Origin: Congeria kusceri
Taxonomy: Eukaryota > Mollusca > Bivalvia > Myida > Dreissenidae
DNA: 64,000 nucleotides
Reading direction: 5' to 3'
NCBI GenBank assembly: GCA_027627225.1
Contig: CM051025.1
Coordinates: 72,447,974 to 72,511,973, forward strand
Shown here: one piece after another, positions 48,690-60,582 of the stretch
Numbering within the stretch: position 1 is the stretch's first letter
How the letters are laid out: every line of letters starts with the position of its first letter
Notes under the pieces: model-generated
Seen by the model: only the letters and a program-made list of their open reading frames with translations
Told to the model about the DNA's origin: nothing
The model's database searches: none
Position numbers and translations under genes: made by a program

Positions 48690-48803
48690 GATTTTATTTC
48701 GCGCCAAGTGTTTGCCTATGGTCACGTGGAACTTCGTGCCGGCAGGGATTTAAAATTTAGCTATGCTTGGAACCAGTTAAATCTCTGCGCGGAGGTTGAC
48801 CAT
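48690..48803 (+). repeat. Direct repeat, copy 2 (CACGTGG, gcgcggaggttg block)
   Basis: Diverged partner of 42540-42665 in the same orientation, with tttgcctatggtcacgtgga and ccagttaaatctctgcgcgg. The pair brackets the LINE fragment and the Harbinger locus. Confidence 0.75.
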
Positions 48804-50476
48804 CTGTTTTTAGGGTTTCATAGAGATGTTTTGGTCGTCAGTGGGAATGGTGCTTAACGACATTTGGTTTCCCGTAAAGGAATGTAGTTCCCATGCATCA
48901 TTTGCACGGAAAAATTCTGTCATTGTGGTCAGTGAAGTGTTTCAATTTCGAGGGTCGTCTAATAAACCTATACTAGTATCAAGAATTGAATGAAGACATT
49001 AGCACAACAAAGTGAGAAAACATGGGTAATTATAAACAAAACAGATTTTTAAGTTACTATGCAAATTTAATTATTAGTGGTCAAAAACTTACCAAGTGAT
49101 TTTTAGTTCGTAAATTGCTGAATGTAATATATATTCAATTTCAAATACTGTACAGCATGTTTCATCGACAGCCATCAAAATGACTTGTCCAGTTTATGAC
49201 AATTGATATTACTGTTAGAAATACAGTTATTCATGGAAAGCACGGATTCTATCTAAAATTGCCACTGTGTTTTTATAAATAGACTTAAATTTGTCGTTAA
49301 CGTTCATCATCTTATATTTAACATTACCAAACACTCTATCCAAAACTGAATATTTATTCGTGTTTAGTTCCGGTTTAGAGAGGATGTTGATTAAAGTAAC
49401 CTCTTCCTTATCTTTTTATTTGCCTGACTTTCCAACTGTGTTGACATCGTGTCGGCAAAGAAGCCATTGTGTTAAGGGTGGTGAATTAAATTGAGTTATC
49501 ACATTAACCTTCCCATCATAAAAGGTCGTTGTCGTAAGATACACTTATTGAAACCAGCTCAGCCATGTAGTGCGTTCTGTTCAATGGCATTTACCTTTAC
49601 ATGTTATTTTAAGATGCACGAGTGTGTTCTTAAATGCACGAGACATGCTCCGCCTTGGTTAGAAACAGTTGTTAGTTTAAAGTTGTTTATCCAACAATGT
49701 TAAAAAATGTTGTGTTAATGTCTAGTGACGGACTCGAGTGCGCAGTGCATACATATATTTGTGATCGGTGAAAACCAAAGACATTTTTGCCAGTATTTAG
49801 TACAGATGCTATTTCACTATGAATTTTAAACGGTAAAATATATTTGTAAGAGTATTTTATTAACACGAAAAACGTTTAGGCAAATAATTATAAACATATA
49901 TTTGCACATTTACAAACACAGAATTAATGTAAATTCCATTTATCATGCAACCAGTACTAAAAAACAAAATACACATTATTTTAATCTCACCAGAAGAATA
50001 TAGAAATATTAGGTTCAAATATGCAGATATGGAAACAATGGAACATAACACAAAACTGTTTACTTCGTATATTTTAATAAATGTTTGGTTCAGTAACATA
50101 ATTATAAATTACTTGCCGTTTGATAGTTTAACAAATACACTTCATAATATATCGAACAGCCTGCTTGTATCATTGTGAAACGTATTTAACGATACAACCA
50201 AAAACATTATCAATGAAAAAAACATGCTAATAAAACAATAAAACAATAACGTAAATGTTGCGCTTATGATATCAGACAAATCCAGATTGTCAATAACTAA
50301 CCATAACCTCTACGAAAAGTGTTCCTTTTAAATATGTTCTTTGCCCTTTACATATAACACTAAGTATTTTGGATAAATCTCATGTTAAAAGTTTGCATTT
50401 CCTATAAGAATATGTAATAGCATATGTTTGTGTCAAGTAGAAAGACCTAAAATAATACAAAACTACACGGCGGCTA
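48804..50476. other. Spacer downstream of galactosyltransferase copy B
   Basis: AT-rich with no gene seen. A minus-strand phrase at about 49960-49930 (ggaatttacattaattctgt) weakly resembles the candidate stem exon near 60080, but the frame is not kept. Confidence 0.4.
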
Positions 50477-50774
50477 TCACAAATCCGCTAAAATATGGGT
50501 TTGAATCCCACTGTTTTTTTTCGACAACAGCCTATATCGTAGGGAGCTGATTCCATCGCTGAGAAATCTTTTTCCGGCAGTTCTGGCCAAATTCATGCTG
50601 TATAAAATAAATGTTTTGATATAATGGCTTTTTAAACTATTGTAGTGGTAAAAATGCAATAAATCGACAAACACAATTTAATTAAAGATACCCGTAAGAA
50701 TACACTTAGTAATATTAAAACAAAACATCATATACAATAGCTATTTTTATATATCGATGGCTCAGTACAAAAAT

Positions 50775-50930
50775 ACTTTCCGCTTTTATGGTATGTTCTG
50801 TTTCAAGGAAGTCTCTTCTAAACATAAATCCACTTTAGGCGGAAAGTGCCGTCCCGGATTAGCCTATGCGGACTGCACATGCTGATCCGGGACGACACTT
50901 TACGCACACGCATTAAGCCTGGGTTTCCCA
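50775..50930 (+). mobile_element. Foldback/MITE-like repeat ('gtcgtcc' family), copy 2
   Basis: Core inverted repeat ggaaagtgccgtcccggatt...gatccgggacgacacttt about a short loop (gcggactgcac). It lies in the last intron of copy B and matches 15215-15355 in the opposite orientation. I recall very similar sequences from dreissenid bivalves; that is not verified here. Confidence 0.75.
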
Positions 50931-51271
50931 CGACACCCCACATCCAATAATTCAAGACTTACGCTTGAAAATATGAATCTAAAATTTTGAATGTAAAATC
51001 ATGTACAACTATTCACCTGTTGTACCCAGGACGTGCTTGTTTATGGCGCAACGATTTATAACGCCCTACTGTTAGAAATGGTCGTATAATCTTCAGTCCT
51101 GTCGATTTTATCCTAAAGCGTAGAAAAACATAGCATATATTAAAATATTTTTTCAAACGATGTATTTTTTTATTTATGGATCGGTACCAAGAATTATATA
51201 AATAAATAGTATACAGAAACACACGTTGACCTATTTCTACACACGTTTGTTAAAACCATCATTTTCTTTGA

Positions 51272-51896
51272 TACGCATGCATTAAACTACCCTCATTGTC
51301 ATATCATCATTGCCGTATGTGTTTTTTGCATTAGACTAACCTCATTGCCTTATCATCGTCACATGCGTATATTGCATTAGACTGACCTCATTGCCATATC
51401 ATCGTCACATTCGTATTTTGAATTGGACTGACCTCATTGCCCTATCATCGCCGAATGCGTATATTCCATTAGACTGACCTCATTGCCGTATTATCGCCGT
51501 ATGCGTATTTTACTTTAAACTGACCTCATCGCCGTATCATCGCCGTATGCGTATTTTGCATTAGGCTGACCTTATTGCATTATCATCGCCGTATGCGCAT
51601 ATTGCATTAGATTCACCTCATTGCCTCATCATCGTCACATGCGTTCATTGCTTTAGACTGACCTCATTGCCTTATCATTGCCGTATGCGTATATTGCATT
51701 AGACTAACCTCATTGCCTCATCATCGTCACATGCGTATATTGCATTAGACTAACCTCATTGCCATATCATCGCCGTATGCGTATATTGCATTAGACTAAC
51801 CTCATTGCCTCATCATTGTCACATGCGTATATTGCTTTAGGCTGACCTCATTGCCTTATCACGATCGCCACATGTGTATATTGCATTAGACTGACC
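51272..51896 (-). repeat. 46-bp minisatellite carrying a splice donor in nearly every unit
   Basis: About 13 tandem units of 46 bp run up to and include the real exon end at 51896. On the minus strand a unit reads ...GATATGGCAATGAG|GTCAGTCTAATGCAA. The real junction is GATGACATGGCCATGAG|GTCAGTCTAATGCAA. Nearly all units keep GAG|GTCAGT, GAG|GTTAGT or GAG|GTGAAT. The array lies in the intron after the 123-bp exon, so the amplified unit is an exon/intron boundary. Confidence 0.93.
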
Positions 51897-52018
51897 TCAT
51901 GGCCATGTCATCGTCCTCGCCTCCCCAGCCAAAGTAGACGTTCGGAAAGCCGTTCACCTCCAGGAAACTATCGTTGGTCATCGCCAACACCCCTCCAGCG
52001 TATTCCGGATACGGTAAT

Positions 52019-52856
52019 CTGGAAAAAGTGTTTTTCATATCAGAGCATTAAGTCATTGTTGAATTAGAAAGCCCCCATGTTGTGTGAAACGAATGCGTTA
52101 TCTAGCATAATGTGGCAATTTGCCCTATCTCCGCATCTGGTAACCTAGAGAAAGTGTTTTGGCAATGTAAACGATTCTTCTCGCATCATTATGTAATTTG
52201 TAAATAGAATAAGGCATTACTTGATTTGTTAGAAGTCAACTATTACTCTACTACGATGATATAACATATCTTGTGGAGAAATATATATGACCCAAAAGAC
52301 GATGTCATTGAAAGTTGAAACTAATTATCCTTGCGTGATGACAGCCAAGTGGAGTTCTGGGCCATTGTTCACAAGGAACCAAAAATGTTAAGTTGTTCTT
52401 TATTTCTGATCAAATTTAATGTGTGAAATGAAACAATTAAGTAGATTTAAAGATATGCAGACAGGGTAAATTAATAAGCAATGCTCAAACTGCACTATGT
52501 GTTTAAAAGTAAATTGAACTGTTAATAAATAATATTTTATGAACACATACTTTTTTATGTCATTGTTCACGTAAATTGTTTAGTGTAAGTTAACCTTGCT
52601 CAGTAGTCAATACCCAATCGTATACAAGTGTTTTATCACGTGATGTTAGTCAGCCAATCAGAATACGTAGAACTCATTATTTACATTATATTTGGTGCAG
52701 GCTGATGTCTCACCATTTTGCAATTCTAAATACCACCACCAATAACACCTCTTTATTTCCATTCATCGTTTTTTTATGCCACGGCGGATATACGCCAATT
52801 AATGTATGCTATTTTTGAATACTTGATATTTTATGGTATAATATATTTTATATATA
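52019..52856. other. Intron of copy B
   Basis: A faint partial copy of the exon start (gcatctggtaacctagagaaagtgttttggcaa, about 52130-52160) echoes the acceptor side of the 123-bp exon (ggataCGGTAATctggaaaaagtgttttt). Otherwise AT-rich. Confidence 0.45.
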
Positions 52857-53135
52857 CGGCGCTTTTGTCCGCCCATTTTGTCATTTTAGGTCATTTATCG
52901 CCTAACTTATGTTTTCATTGCTGATTACAAATTGTTATGCATATACGGTGTATTGGCGGTTTTTGTCCGCCCATTATGTCATTTATGGAAAAACGTGTGT
53001 TTTCATTGTATATTACAAATTGTTATGTATATACAATGTGGCGGTTTTTGTCCGCCCATTATGTCATTTATGGAAAAACTTGTGTTTTCATTGTATATTA
53101 CAAATTGTTATGTATATACAATGTATTGGTTATTT
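52857..53135 (+). repeat. Tandem repeat of about 88 bp, three units
   Basis: Three units share ggcggtttttgtccgcccat, tatgtcatttatggaaaaac and tattacaaattgttatgtat. The last two are almost identical; the first is more diverged. It lies inside the second intron of copy B. The open frames across it are by-products. Confidence 0.9.
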
Positions 53136-53978
53136 TATGGCATTTTAAATAAATGCCCGTTTTCAATCCTAACCCACGTGTTGTTTTTCCTTCAATGCCA
53201 TACGAGTTCGACCGCTCCTTAGACTTCCTGGGGACAATACATGAAAAAAAGACACAATTGGAATATAAAAAATTGAAATATTTTTTTTTTTTTATAGAAA
53301 AACAGTTTTTATTAACACATCTTTGTTATAAAATGTTTAAAGGCAAGTTTTTTTTTAAAATAATATATTATGACGAATAAACCATACAATATGTATATGT
53401 ACAAATATAAGTCTTCACAACTTCCTCAAATGCGCAAATTTTTGCAAAAAAAGAACCAGGCTAGAGTGTCTTCATAAATTTGAATAAAAAGGCGCTAAAA
53501 GACCACATACTTTGATGGACTGGTATTGTTAATTAATTTATTTAAAGTTTCTACGCCGCTGTATGAATATGGACACTGTTGTTAGTGCACGATTATCAAT
53601 GAAGTTCTTGGTAATATTTAATATACGCTATTTTGATGCATTGCAAACTGTCCCTGGATGCATAAATTCAATCCGACGACATCTGGCCAAATACATAATA
53701 CACAATAGCTTCGCTATGCAATCAATGCATTCCACGTGTATAACCTATTAGTTGGCTGTTAAAAGCAATTTTAATATATTAACAAAGTATAGTTCTAAAT
53801 TTACATTATTTGTGAGTGTTAGTTTCCCATATGGTTTTTAACGGCGTATAATATATGGTTACATATTATGTATGCCATGATTTCGTATTAAAACACTGAA
53901 CGAATGTTAATAACAGGGGCTTTTATTGTATCATTTTGGTCCACAGTTATCTTTTGGTTCAAACGATCGGATGCTCAT
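53136..53978. other. Intron of copy B
   Basis: No exon or repeat recognised apart from short T and A runs at about 53280-53295. Confidence 0.4.
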
Positions 53979-54773
53979 CTGAATTTAAATTTCTCAATGC
54001 CGACTGCCATGTGTTTAGGGTTACGTTCGCAGCAATATAGTTGTCAGGTGATGTAGGGATAAGATCGACGTCATGAAAGATGTAGCAGCTAAAGTTGCCC
54101 ACGTAACGGGACTCGGTGTAACCAATGTTGAACAACTTCGCTCGATTAAGCGATGCTTTTTTACTCTGAAAGGTTTTTAACATTGTATTTATGGCAAATA
54201 TCACTTTACTGAGAAAAATGCACGAGCTTATAAAATTACAACAGTGTTTATAACTTAAGTCATTGCTTCAAATAGTTATTGTTTACTGTACATGACACTG
54301 AAAGCTGATATGATATTTATTTATTTCCCTAATGTGTACCGGTCAGAATGATTTTATTTTAAAGGATGTCATATTTCAGTGTCTGGTCTATTTTCCATAT
54401 TTTGCTTATGATATTTTTATTATCAGCATTAATGCGTCATTGTATTTCAAAATTTTTTAACGCGTTTAATTTGTCAACTTTATCACATACGAAACGTTTC
54501 ATATTCTTTCTTTGAATGCCCCTAATTATACTGACATGCTCTGTGTAATGAAACTAATAGATACAAATAAACAGTTAATCTTATTGCAAATACGTCAACT
54601 ACAATTCTTGCTGTTTAAACGCTCTACCTGTTCAACAATGAATATATGGAATGAAATGTTTTGCTTCTGTATAAATGGAACCATTTCTTTCATAAAAACG
54701 TCCAGATGTTGTTTTCTGTTTCTGTATGGAACCACAATCGCCACGCCATCTTTTGAAACGCATTGTAATTGGT

Positions 54774-55390
54774 CTGAAAAAAGTCCGGCTGTAAAGAAAC
54801 ATAAAAAACAATCATACAACAAAAATATACCTAGATCACATTGTAATACAATATTCACATGAAGATAATAATTTTCGAAGATAATACTTTTTCATTTAAT
54901 GCATATTATATTATAAATGGCTCCAAACTATTTCAGCATTAATAATTAGATGTATTAAAATAGAAAAAAATTTATATGGGTAACTTTGTATAAAACAGAG
55001 GGAATCTAATAGTCTCCATAATTTCACACGTATTACGACCTAATCCGCAGACGGTCTCATGTTTAGTCAAATTAACATTTAAGACATAATTTTCGTTTTA
55101 TCGTTGTTGATCGGCCAATAAACAAAGATTTGGAGTTTTGGTGCATAGGGAGTTAAACAATGATAATTTTGTTCTTTGTTTATTGAAAAATCAAAGAGTA
55201 TCATACATGTAAACATAATAAACTTTTTAAGAATCTGCCTAATACTACACACTTTTATTTAAATGTATATTCAGCAAACGTTGTTAAACAAGAAAGCATG
55301 TGGGTTTTTTTAAATTACATTTTATCCAAATACAGAGACACAATTTATACAAATTAACCAAATTTAGACGTGTTATATTATTAAGAGTTA
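54774..55390. other. Upstream intron or spacer of copy B
   Basis: No exon recognised; AT-rich. Confidence 0.35.
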
Positions 55391-56650
55391 GGCCTAAAAT
55401 AAAAAATTGTTTGTTTCCCCTCCCGCGACCGACCCAGCAAAATCGCCGCGACCCAAAAAAATTTATAGACCAAAGAAAACAATATTTTATTTTATTTGTG
55501 TATGAAAATGCGGGGTGCGAATCCTTAAAAAGAATCCAATAGCGTGTACAAATCTTACTTTCAAAAGACGCGTATAAAATGACTTTAAACGGGCAGTTCT
55601 CGGTAACGCGTAATTCGGCGTATTTTGACGCATGCTTTTACGAAAAGGACGCCATAACATTCAGTGCCAGATTCTAGAGCGCAACCGTTTCCGCTCGCAT
55701 ATGCATGTTTTTTTTAAAGACAAAGAACGCGCACCGGCAATGAACAAACTTGCCTTTATGCACCAAATGTCCATTATCGATAAAATCTTGACGCAGGAGG
55801 AGTCAGCTTAACAATAGCCAGTCAGCCAATGAGAACGCATAGAATTTCCAATATGCAAATGAGCGCCGTCGTTAGAAAGTTTATCACGCCCTCATTCTAA
55901 TTTTAATTGGTAAAGGTGCAAATCATTTGTAACAAATTTGCGTTAGGTATGTGTTTTGTTATAGATATGCGTGTTTTTAACAGCCGCGTTTGTAATAAAT
56001 TACTACAATTTAAAAGGGTAAATAAATAAATAATTATAAATAAATATAATAATTTTGGTGAATTTTGGTGAATTTTGGTGAAAGGAACCGTTTACTAAGA
56101 ATAAAAATTTTACGACGTCATTTAACTCGACAAACTCATCGCGTCAAACGTCTTATTTCGCTAAAAAAAAAAAATCACTAGATCTAGTCATAATTAACGG
56201 AAGTGTTATTCAAACTCATCACTGCACACGGATTATAATTATACAAAACCTTTGGCTGAGGCAACATTTGAAAGAAAGTTAGCGGAACTAAAGTCCTTGT
56301 CAAAAATGAAAGTAAATAAACTTCAGCGCCTTTTCTTTTTATTTATCAAAATTGTTCTGTTGCTTTCTTTTCATTAATGAACTTAGTCCTATTTGTTTTT
56401 ATTTCCATAGAATGCTTATTCATTTATGCTCTAGCATTTGCGTTGTTCAGATACAGTATTACAGATTGACGCTTTTAAACACTATCCACGTGCTAAGCGT
56501 ATAACACGCTTTTCAGCTACAAACTGCTAGCCACAGTTTGACAGTCACCGTTGCTATGGCTGTTGCTAAAATATTTTTCCGACCTACCGACCCACCCTTT
56601 ATTAGCATGGGTCGCGGGAGGGGAAACAAACAATATTTTTATTTTCGGCC
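55391..56650. mobile_element. 1.26-kb element with 40-bp terminal inverted repeats
   Basis: The left arm 55391-55429 (ggcctaaaataaaaaattgt, ttgtttcccctcccgcgac) and right arm 56611-56650 pair as an inverted repeat with one gap and one or two mismatches. No transposase frame lies between them. It fits a non-autonomous DNA transposon inserted in the upstream intron of copy B. Flanking target-site duplications were not resolved. The arms could be subterminal rather than terminal. Confidence 0.65.
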
Positions 56651-57025
56651 TTATGGCCATTACTCTCACTTCGTAAATAAATGCTCACACACTAGGCTCG
56701 TGTATGGGCACATTTGTCTTGCGTGCGTTGAGATAAAAGCCTGAATGCAATATTAACATATTTTGTCATGCTTTGATAAAACGAAGCTTTGTTAATTTGT
56801 TTATGAATTTGTAGGCAACCTATAGTTTAATATTTACTGAGAATTTATATTATACATGCATAATTAGTCGCGTAGGTAATATTAACTGAAAATGAGACTT
56901 ATACCCTGTGATTTTTGTTTTGTAAACATGTTAAAATACGTATTCACTTTTATCATGTGAGTAATTCGTAAACCGCTCTCCCAAAATGTTAAACATATTA
57001 ATATTATGTTGTTTTTTGTTTGAGC

Positions 57026-57078
57026 GTGAAACTATTGTATCTGCTTAACATTTCTTCTTTCAGATACAATAGTTTCAC
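57026..57078. repeat. Perfect 18-bp hairpin
   Basis: Arms 57026-57043 (gtgaaactattgtatctg) and 57061-57078 (exact reverse complement) with a 17-base loop. It overlaps the edge of the dispersed repeat at 57065-58425. Confidence 0.9.
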
Positions 57079-58425
57079 TTTTGGCCTAGATTTCTTGGGA
57101 TCATTTTATGCAGCGGGAAAACTGAAAACCAATAGAATTGGGCACATTTTCTAATTTTAGGGAATGTAAACTTACAACAATGGCTTGATGTCTACCAATA
57201 ACTGTTGCATACTGTTTGGGTATTAAAATTTACATAATTGTTTGCAGAAGCGGTTAAAATAAAGTAATGCACATATCTTCGACATACAACCTAGAACTGA
57301 ACATAATTAAGAACATTTTTACTCATTGTATGTCATGAACAGAATATAAAATATCCATTCACATAATGGAATGATGATTTCGTTTAGCCTACATCGCTCT
57401 ATAAATAGCAATTACAATGATCCCATTGGTTGACCGATATCTGAGAATTATTGTGCTGTGAAACGTGTCGGAGCCATACGTAGATATTCGGCGAAGGCCA
57501 ATATGAAATGGTCTATTCTAGCGTGTTCAACACACTACAGATAAAGGGTACATCATTCTAAAAATAGCGCGCGGTAAAGCTATGCTAATATACATTCATC
57601 AATTAGCGTCCGGATAATCATAATCCCGAGAATTTCAATAAATGGGGAATTTATATTTATAAACTTATTGTGCAGGTTAATTTATATTTGAATTGCGGTT
57701 GCGTTTTATTAAGAATTATTTATAATTGCACCTTTCTATCAACTTCTCCAGTAGATGTTATTCAAGCTCTAAAAATATTTAACATCTTTCTATAAATTAA
57801 ATGTGGTAAAAGAAATCTCGTAATACGTTGTTGTTTAAGTTACTTTTACTTCATTTGCATAAACACTGTTTGCAAAACTAATGATACGTTTAGTATATTA
57901 TATGACATAAATATGTACACTCGTCTGATATATTGTAATTTTCATTCATTCCCGCAATTATTTTCTGACAATGTTAATTTGTTAAAATTGCCTGACAAAT
58001 TCATGTAACAATTATAGTAACGTATATAACAAGCATTTAGATTAGTCATTTTGCGCCGCACGACGTGATTGCCATGCCCCTTTTTCTTAGCACCCTGCCC
58101 TTTCTTTTTACCTCACCCTGCCCCTTTTAAAGTCTATATGTAACACTATTTCATTTATCAGCCGTGAAAACATGAGAGTATGATCGGTTTATTCACTGTA
58201 CACATATTAATAAGTTTATCTCAAATTAATTTGTGTCCGATAAGTTTTCTTATGGTGTCCGAAAAATCTACAGTCCGAGAAGTCTCCTTAATAGGGACCA
58301 AAAAAGCTGAAGTCCGAGAAGTAACGTAACCGATCATCTAGTCCCTCTTGTTTCGGGTAAAAAACTGACATCTCTATATTAATTTCGACGCCGAATGTCT
58401 TTTTTAAAGACATTTCTTGTTCACT
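57065..58425 (-). mobile_element. 1.35-kb dispersed repeat, copy 2 (inverted relative to 16855-18190)
   Basis: On the minus strand it carries the same ordered blocks as 16855-18190, including attttcccgctgcataa, tatgtaaa, gcgatgtaggctaaac and gatgatcggttacgt. Several indels distinguish the copies, so the insertions are old. No protein frame. Confidence 0.75.
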
Positions 58426-60007
58426 ATATAGGTACATTCGGAGAATTTGTGCTGGTTATGAAAATTTAATGTCAGGATGTCGGAATGTAATTAAAAGTAA
58501 GAAAATTATTCTTGTAGCCCAAAGAAAGAATTTTTGTACACCGGACAAAAAATTTGAATCATCAGGTTTCTTGCCCAACAGAATATTTTTCATGTTCAAA
58601 TGAAAGTTGTTTTGACAGGCCTTATATATTTAACTCGTACATAGTATAAAACTGCTGTAAGTGACTGTCTAGTTTTTACACCGGCTTACGTTTTTATTAG
58701 TGACGTACGTTTTACAATTCATCAGCTGCACAATTGACAGAATATACAGTTCAAAACGGCATTATTGAGAGACAAAAACTAACATAACTCACAATGGCGA
58801 TACAAATTTTAATATATTTTAGAAGTTATTCGAATATTTTGGTTTAGTATTTGAATTTTTGGGAAGAACATTTTATTATGTATAACACGTGTTTGCTGGT
58901 TCTGGCTTCTTAACCAGAATTTAAATTCAGTCATTTCTATTTTGTTCACATAAGAACACTGAAAGAGCTATTAGCGTAACTATCATATTGTACGAATAAA
59001 ACATTTATAACCACTGTATTTAAGGTGACATATGATACGGTATACCTCTCTATTGCCCAGATTGTCCATAATAAGGCGTTAAGATTTTCATTTTACGTTA
59101 TTATAATATAATAATACATTATGGTCATTAAGGTGCCGGCAGACATGATTTTATTTCCTGGATCTAATCTACAATTTTAATACTATTGCATTTTTAACAT
59201 ATTTACGAAACCTTTTACAAAACATACCAAAACGGGTCTTCAGTGCCAATTGGACTAAGTTATTTGGACATGTCGATAAAATCCCTTGGACGCTATGCTA
59301 TTTAACAGTTAACTGTTTTCAGTAACTACTAGTACTAACGAATGTTATAACTGTCATTGAATAGTATTCCTGATTTCTAATATTCAAAACTTTAGACAGA
59401 TTTTCGTTTTGACACAATCTCAATAAACCTTTCTATTAAACCTGTTCTGTTTAAATTATACTTGTGTTGCTATTAACATTTGAAATGAATGAGTTGTGCC
59501 CATCGTTACGCAATAGCGAACAACTGCAGTGCCATGAGCGCCTTAATTATGCGTTGTATTTGTGAACTCAAATATCGATGGTCATGTTATTGTAGACGCT
59601 GTGTGGTCTTTTGTGGGTTTGTTATAAACAGGGATCGAGTATTTTGTTGTTGTTAATGCTAACATTTAAATCCGCATTTTGGCCATGTTATTTGATAATC
59701 AACAAGCACAAATCGGTAATATTAAACTGGCAGGGGAAATTAAACGTTGTTGGTATATACACAATGGTTAAAAAGTTAACAATGTTGATGGTGGTGTAGT
59801 TTGTCCAGATTAATAAGAAGACATACGCTTTATTAAGCATGTTTTCTGTATCATAATCCTTAAAAAACACAACATGAATAAAACCTATTTCAGTCATGAC
59901 ACAGTGAGCAATTATGTTGTTAAAGTAGCACACTGGTTTTAATTCTTTCTGGTTTTGTTTTCCGTTCGGCCTTGCGATCTGTTGTTGACTTTGGTGGCGA
60001 GTTAAAC
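58426..60007. other. Spacer or intron, nothing recognised
   Basis: AT-rich. No gene, element or strong repeat seen. Confidence 0.35.
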
Positions 60008-60095
60008 CATCTACATGAACGTATTTTCCACTGTTATATTTCGAGAGGGGAAGATTTCGGTCAACAAAACAACAGTTAATGTAGATTCCATACAT
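60008..60095 (-). CDS. Candidate stem exon of galactosyltransferase copy B
   Basis: The minus-strand frame reads GIYINCCFVDRNLPLSKYNSG, then KYVHVD. A 'PLS...G-K/R-Y' ending just before the catalytic VAI(V/I)VPYR exon is what GT7 enzymes show. A possible donor GATG|GTTTAA at 60008 leaves phase 1, which fits the start of exon 54773 and would give an Asp at the junction. The acceptor side is not clear. The donor is weak and the exon is short, so this is tentative. Confidence 0.4.
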
Positions 60096-60582
60096 ATTAA
60101 ATTATATATTGTACCTTGAATCCATATCGTATTCACTTTTTTTTCTTCCATTCAGTACAATTACAAACACACCACATTAGGGTTGACGTTGCTTACACAA
60201 CATTTACTTCCAGTTTTTATTCCCTGCCACAAGTGTTTAGTTATAACCAGTTAGGATTCTAGCAAATATAGTAGTTTCGAACACAAATTGAACGTCTTTA
60301 GAAACACTTTCAAAAATCACTTACGTTCTACGCACATTCGTCTCTTACGTTTGACGTGCATGTTCGTGTCATATACAACTCTTCGTATAAACGCGCTACT
60401 CAAATACCAACATTGTTCTAAAATATTAAATTTAGTTACTAAAAAGTAGTATCGATGACACCGTCGAGAAATAGGCAAACGTGTCTAAAGCTATGGCTTG
60501 TACACTATATTCATATGACTAGATCAAACTGTTTGCAAGCACTGTGCACGTTTTGTGTTGGGTGTTACTGAAATGTAAAAAG
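60096..60582. other. Spacer between copy B and copy C
   Basis: A strong donor-like GAAC|GTAAGT lies at about 60325 on the minus strand after a short ATG frame (MHVKRKRRMCVE). It could be a small first exon but has no support beyond the donor. Confidence 0.3.

Larger units (their letters stand above)
50477..54773 (-). pseudogene. beta-1,4-galactosyltransferase-like gene, copy B (two lesions)
   Basis: Minus-strand exons are 54773-54628 (146 bp, VAIVVPYRNRKQHL), 54165-53979 (187 bp, LNRAKLFNIGY, FHDVDLIPTSPDN), 52018-51896 (123 bp, LPYPEYAGGV, FGWGGEDDDM), 51112-51017 (96 bp, VGRYKSLRHKQ) and 50597-50477 (last exon, FLSDGISSLRYRLLSK, stop). GT7-family motifs are present, including the DVD metal site, the paired Cys residues (LQC and FSC) and the Tyr before AGG. 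Two faults are visible. One base is missing after FHDVDLIPTSPDN compared with copy C, which puts the rest of that exon out of frame. The same exon ends AG|ATGAGC where copy A has AG|GTGAGC, so its donor is lost. A stem exon may lie at about 60008-60095. A sequencing error could explain one fault but hardly both. Confidence 0.87.

Noticed and set aside
49860..50099. Stem-exon-like phrase (NGIYIN) resembling 60080
   Set aside because: Similarity is about 25 bp, the frame does not continue to a G-K-Y ending, and its position does not suit copy A if the anchor exon is at 42410.
52909..53222. Overlapping Cys/Tyr-rich plus-strand frames
   Set aside because: By-products of the 88-bp tandem repeat inside an intron of copy B.
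59611..59799. 62-codon plus-strand frame with hydrophobic stretches
   Set aside because: No motif or start context; AT-rich chance frame.
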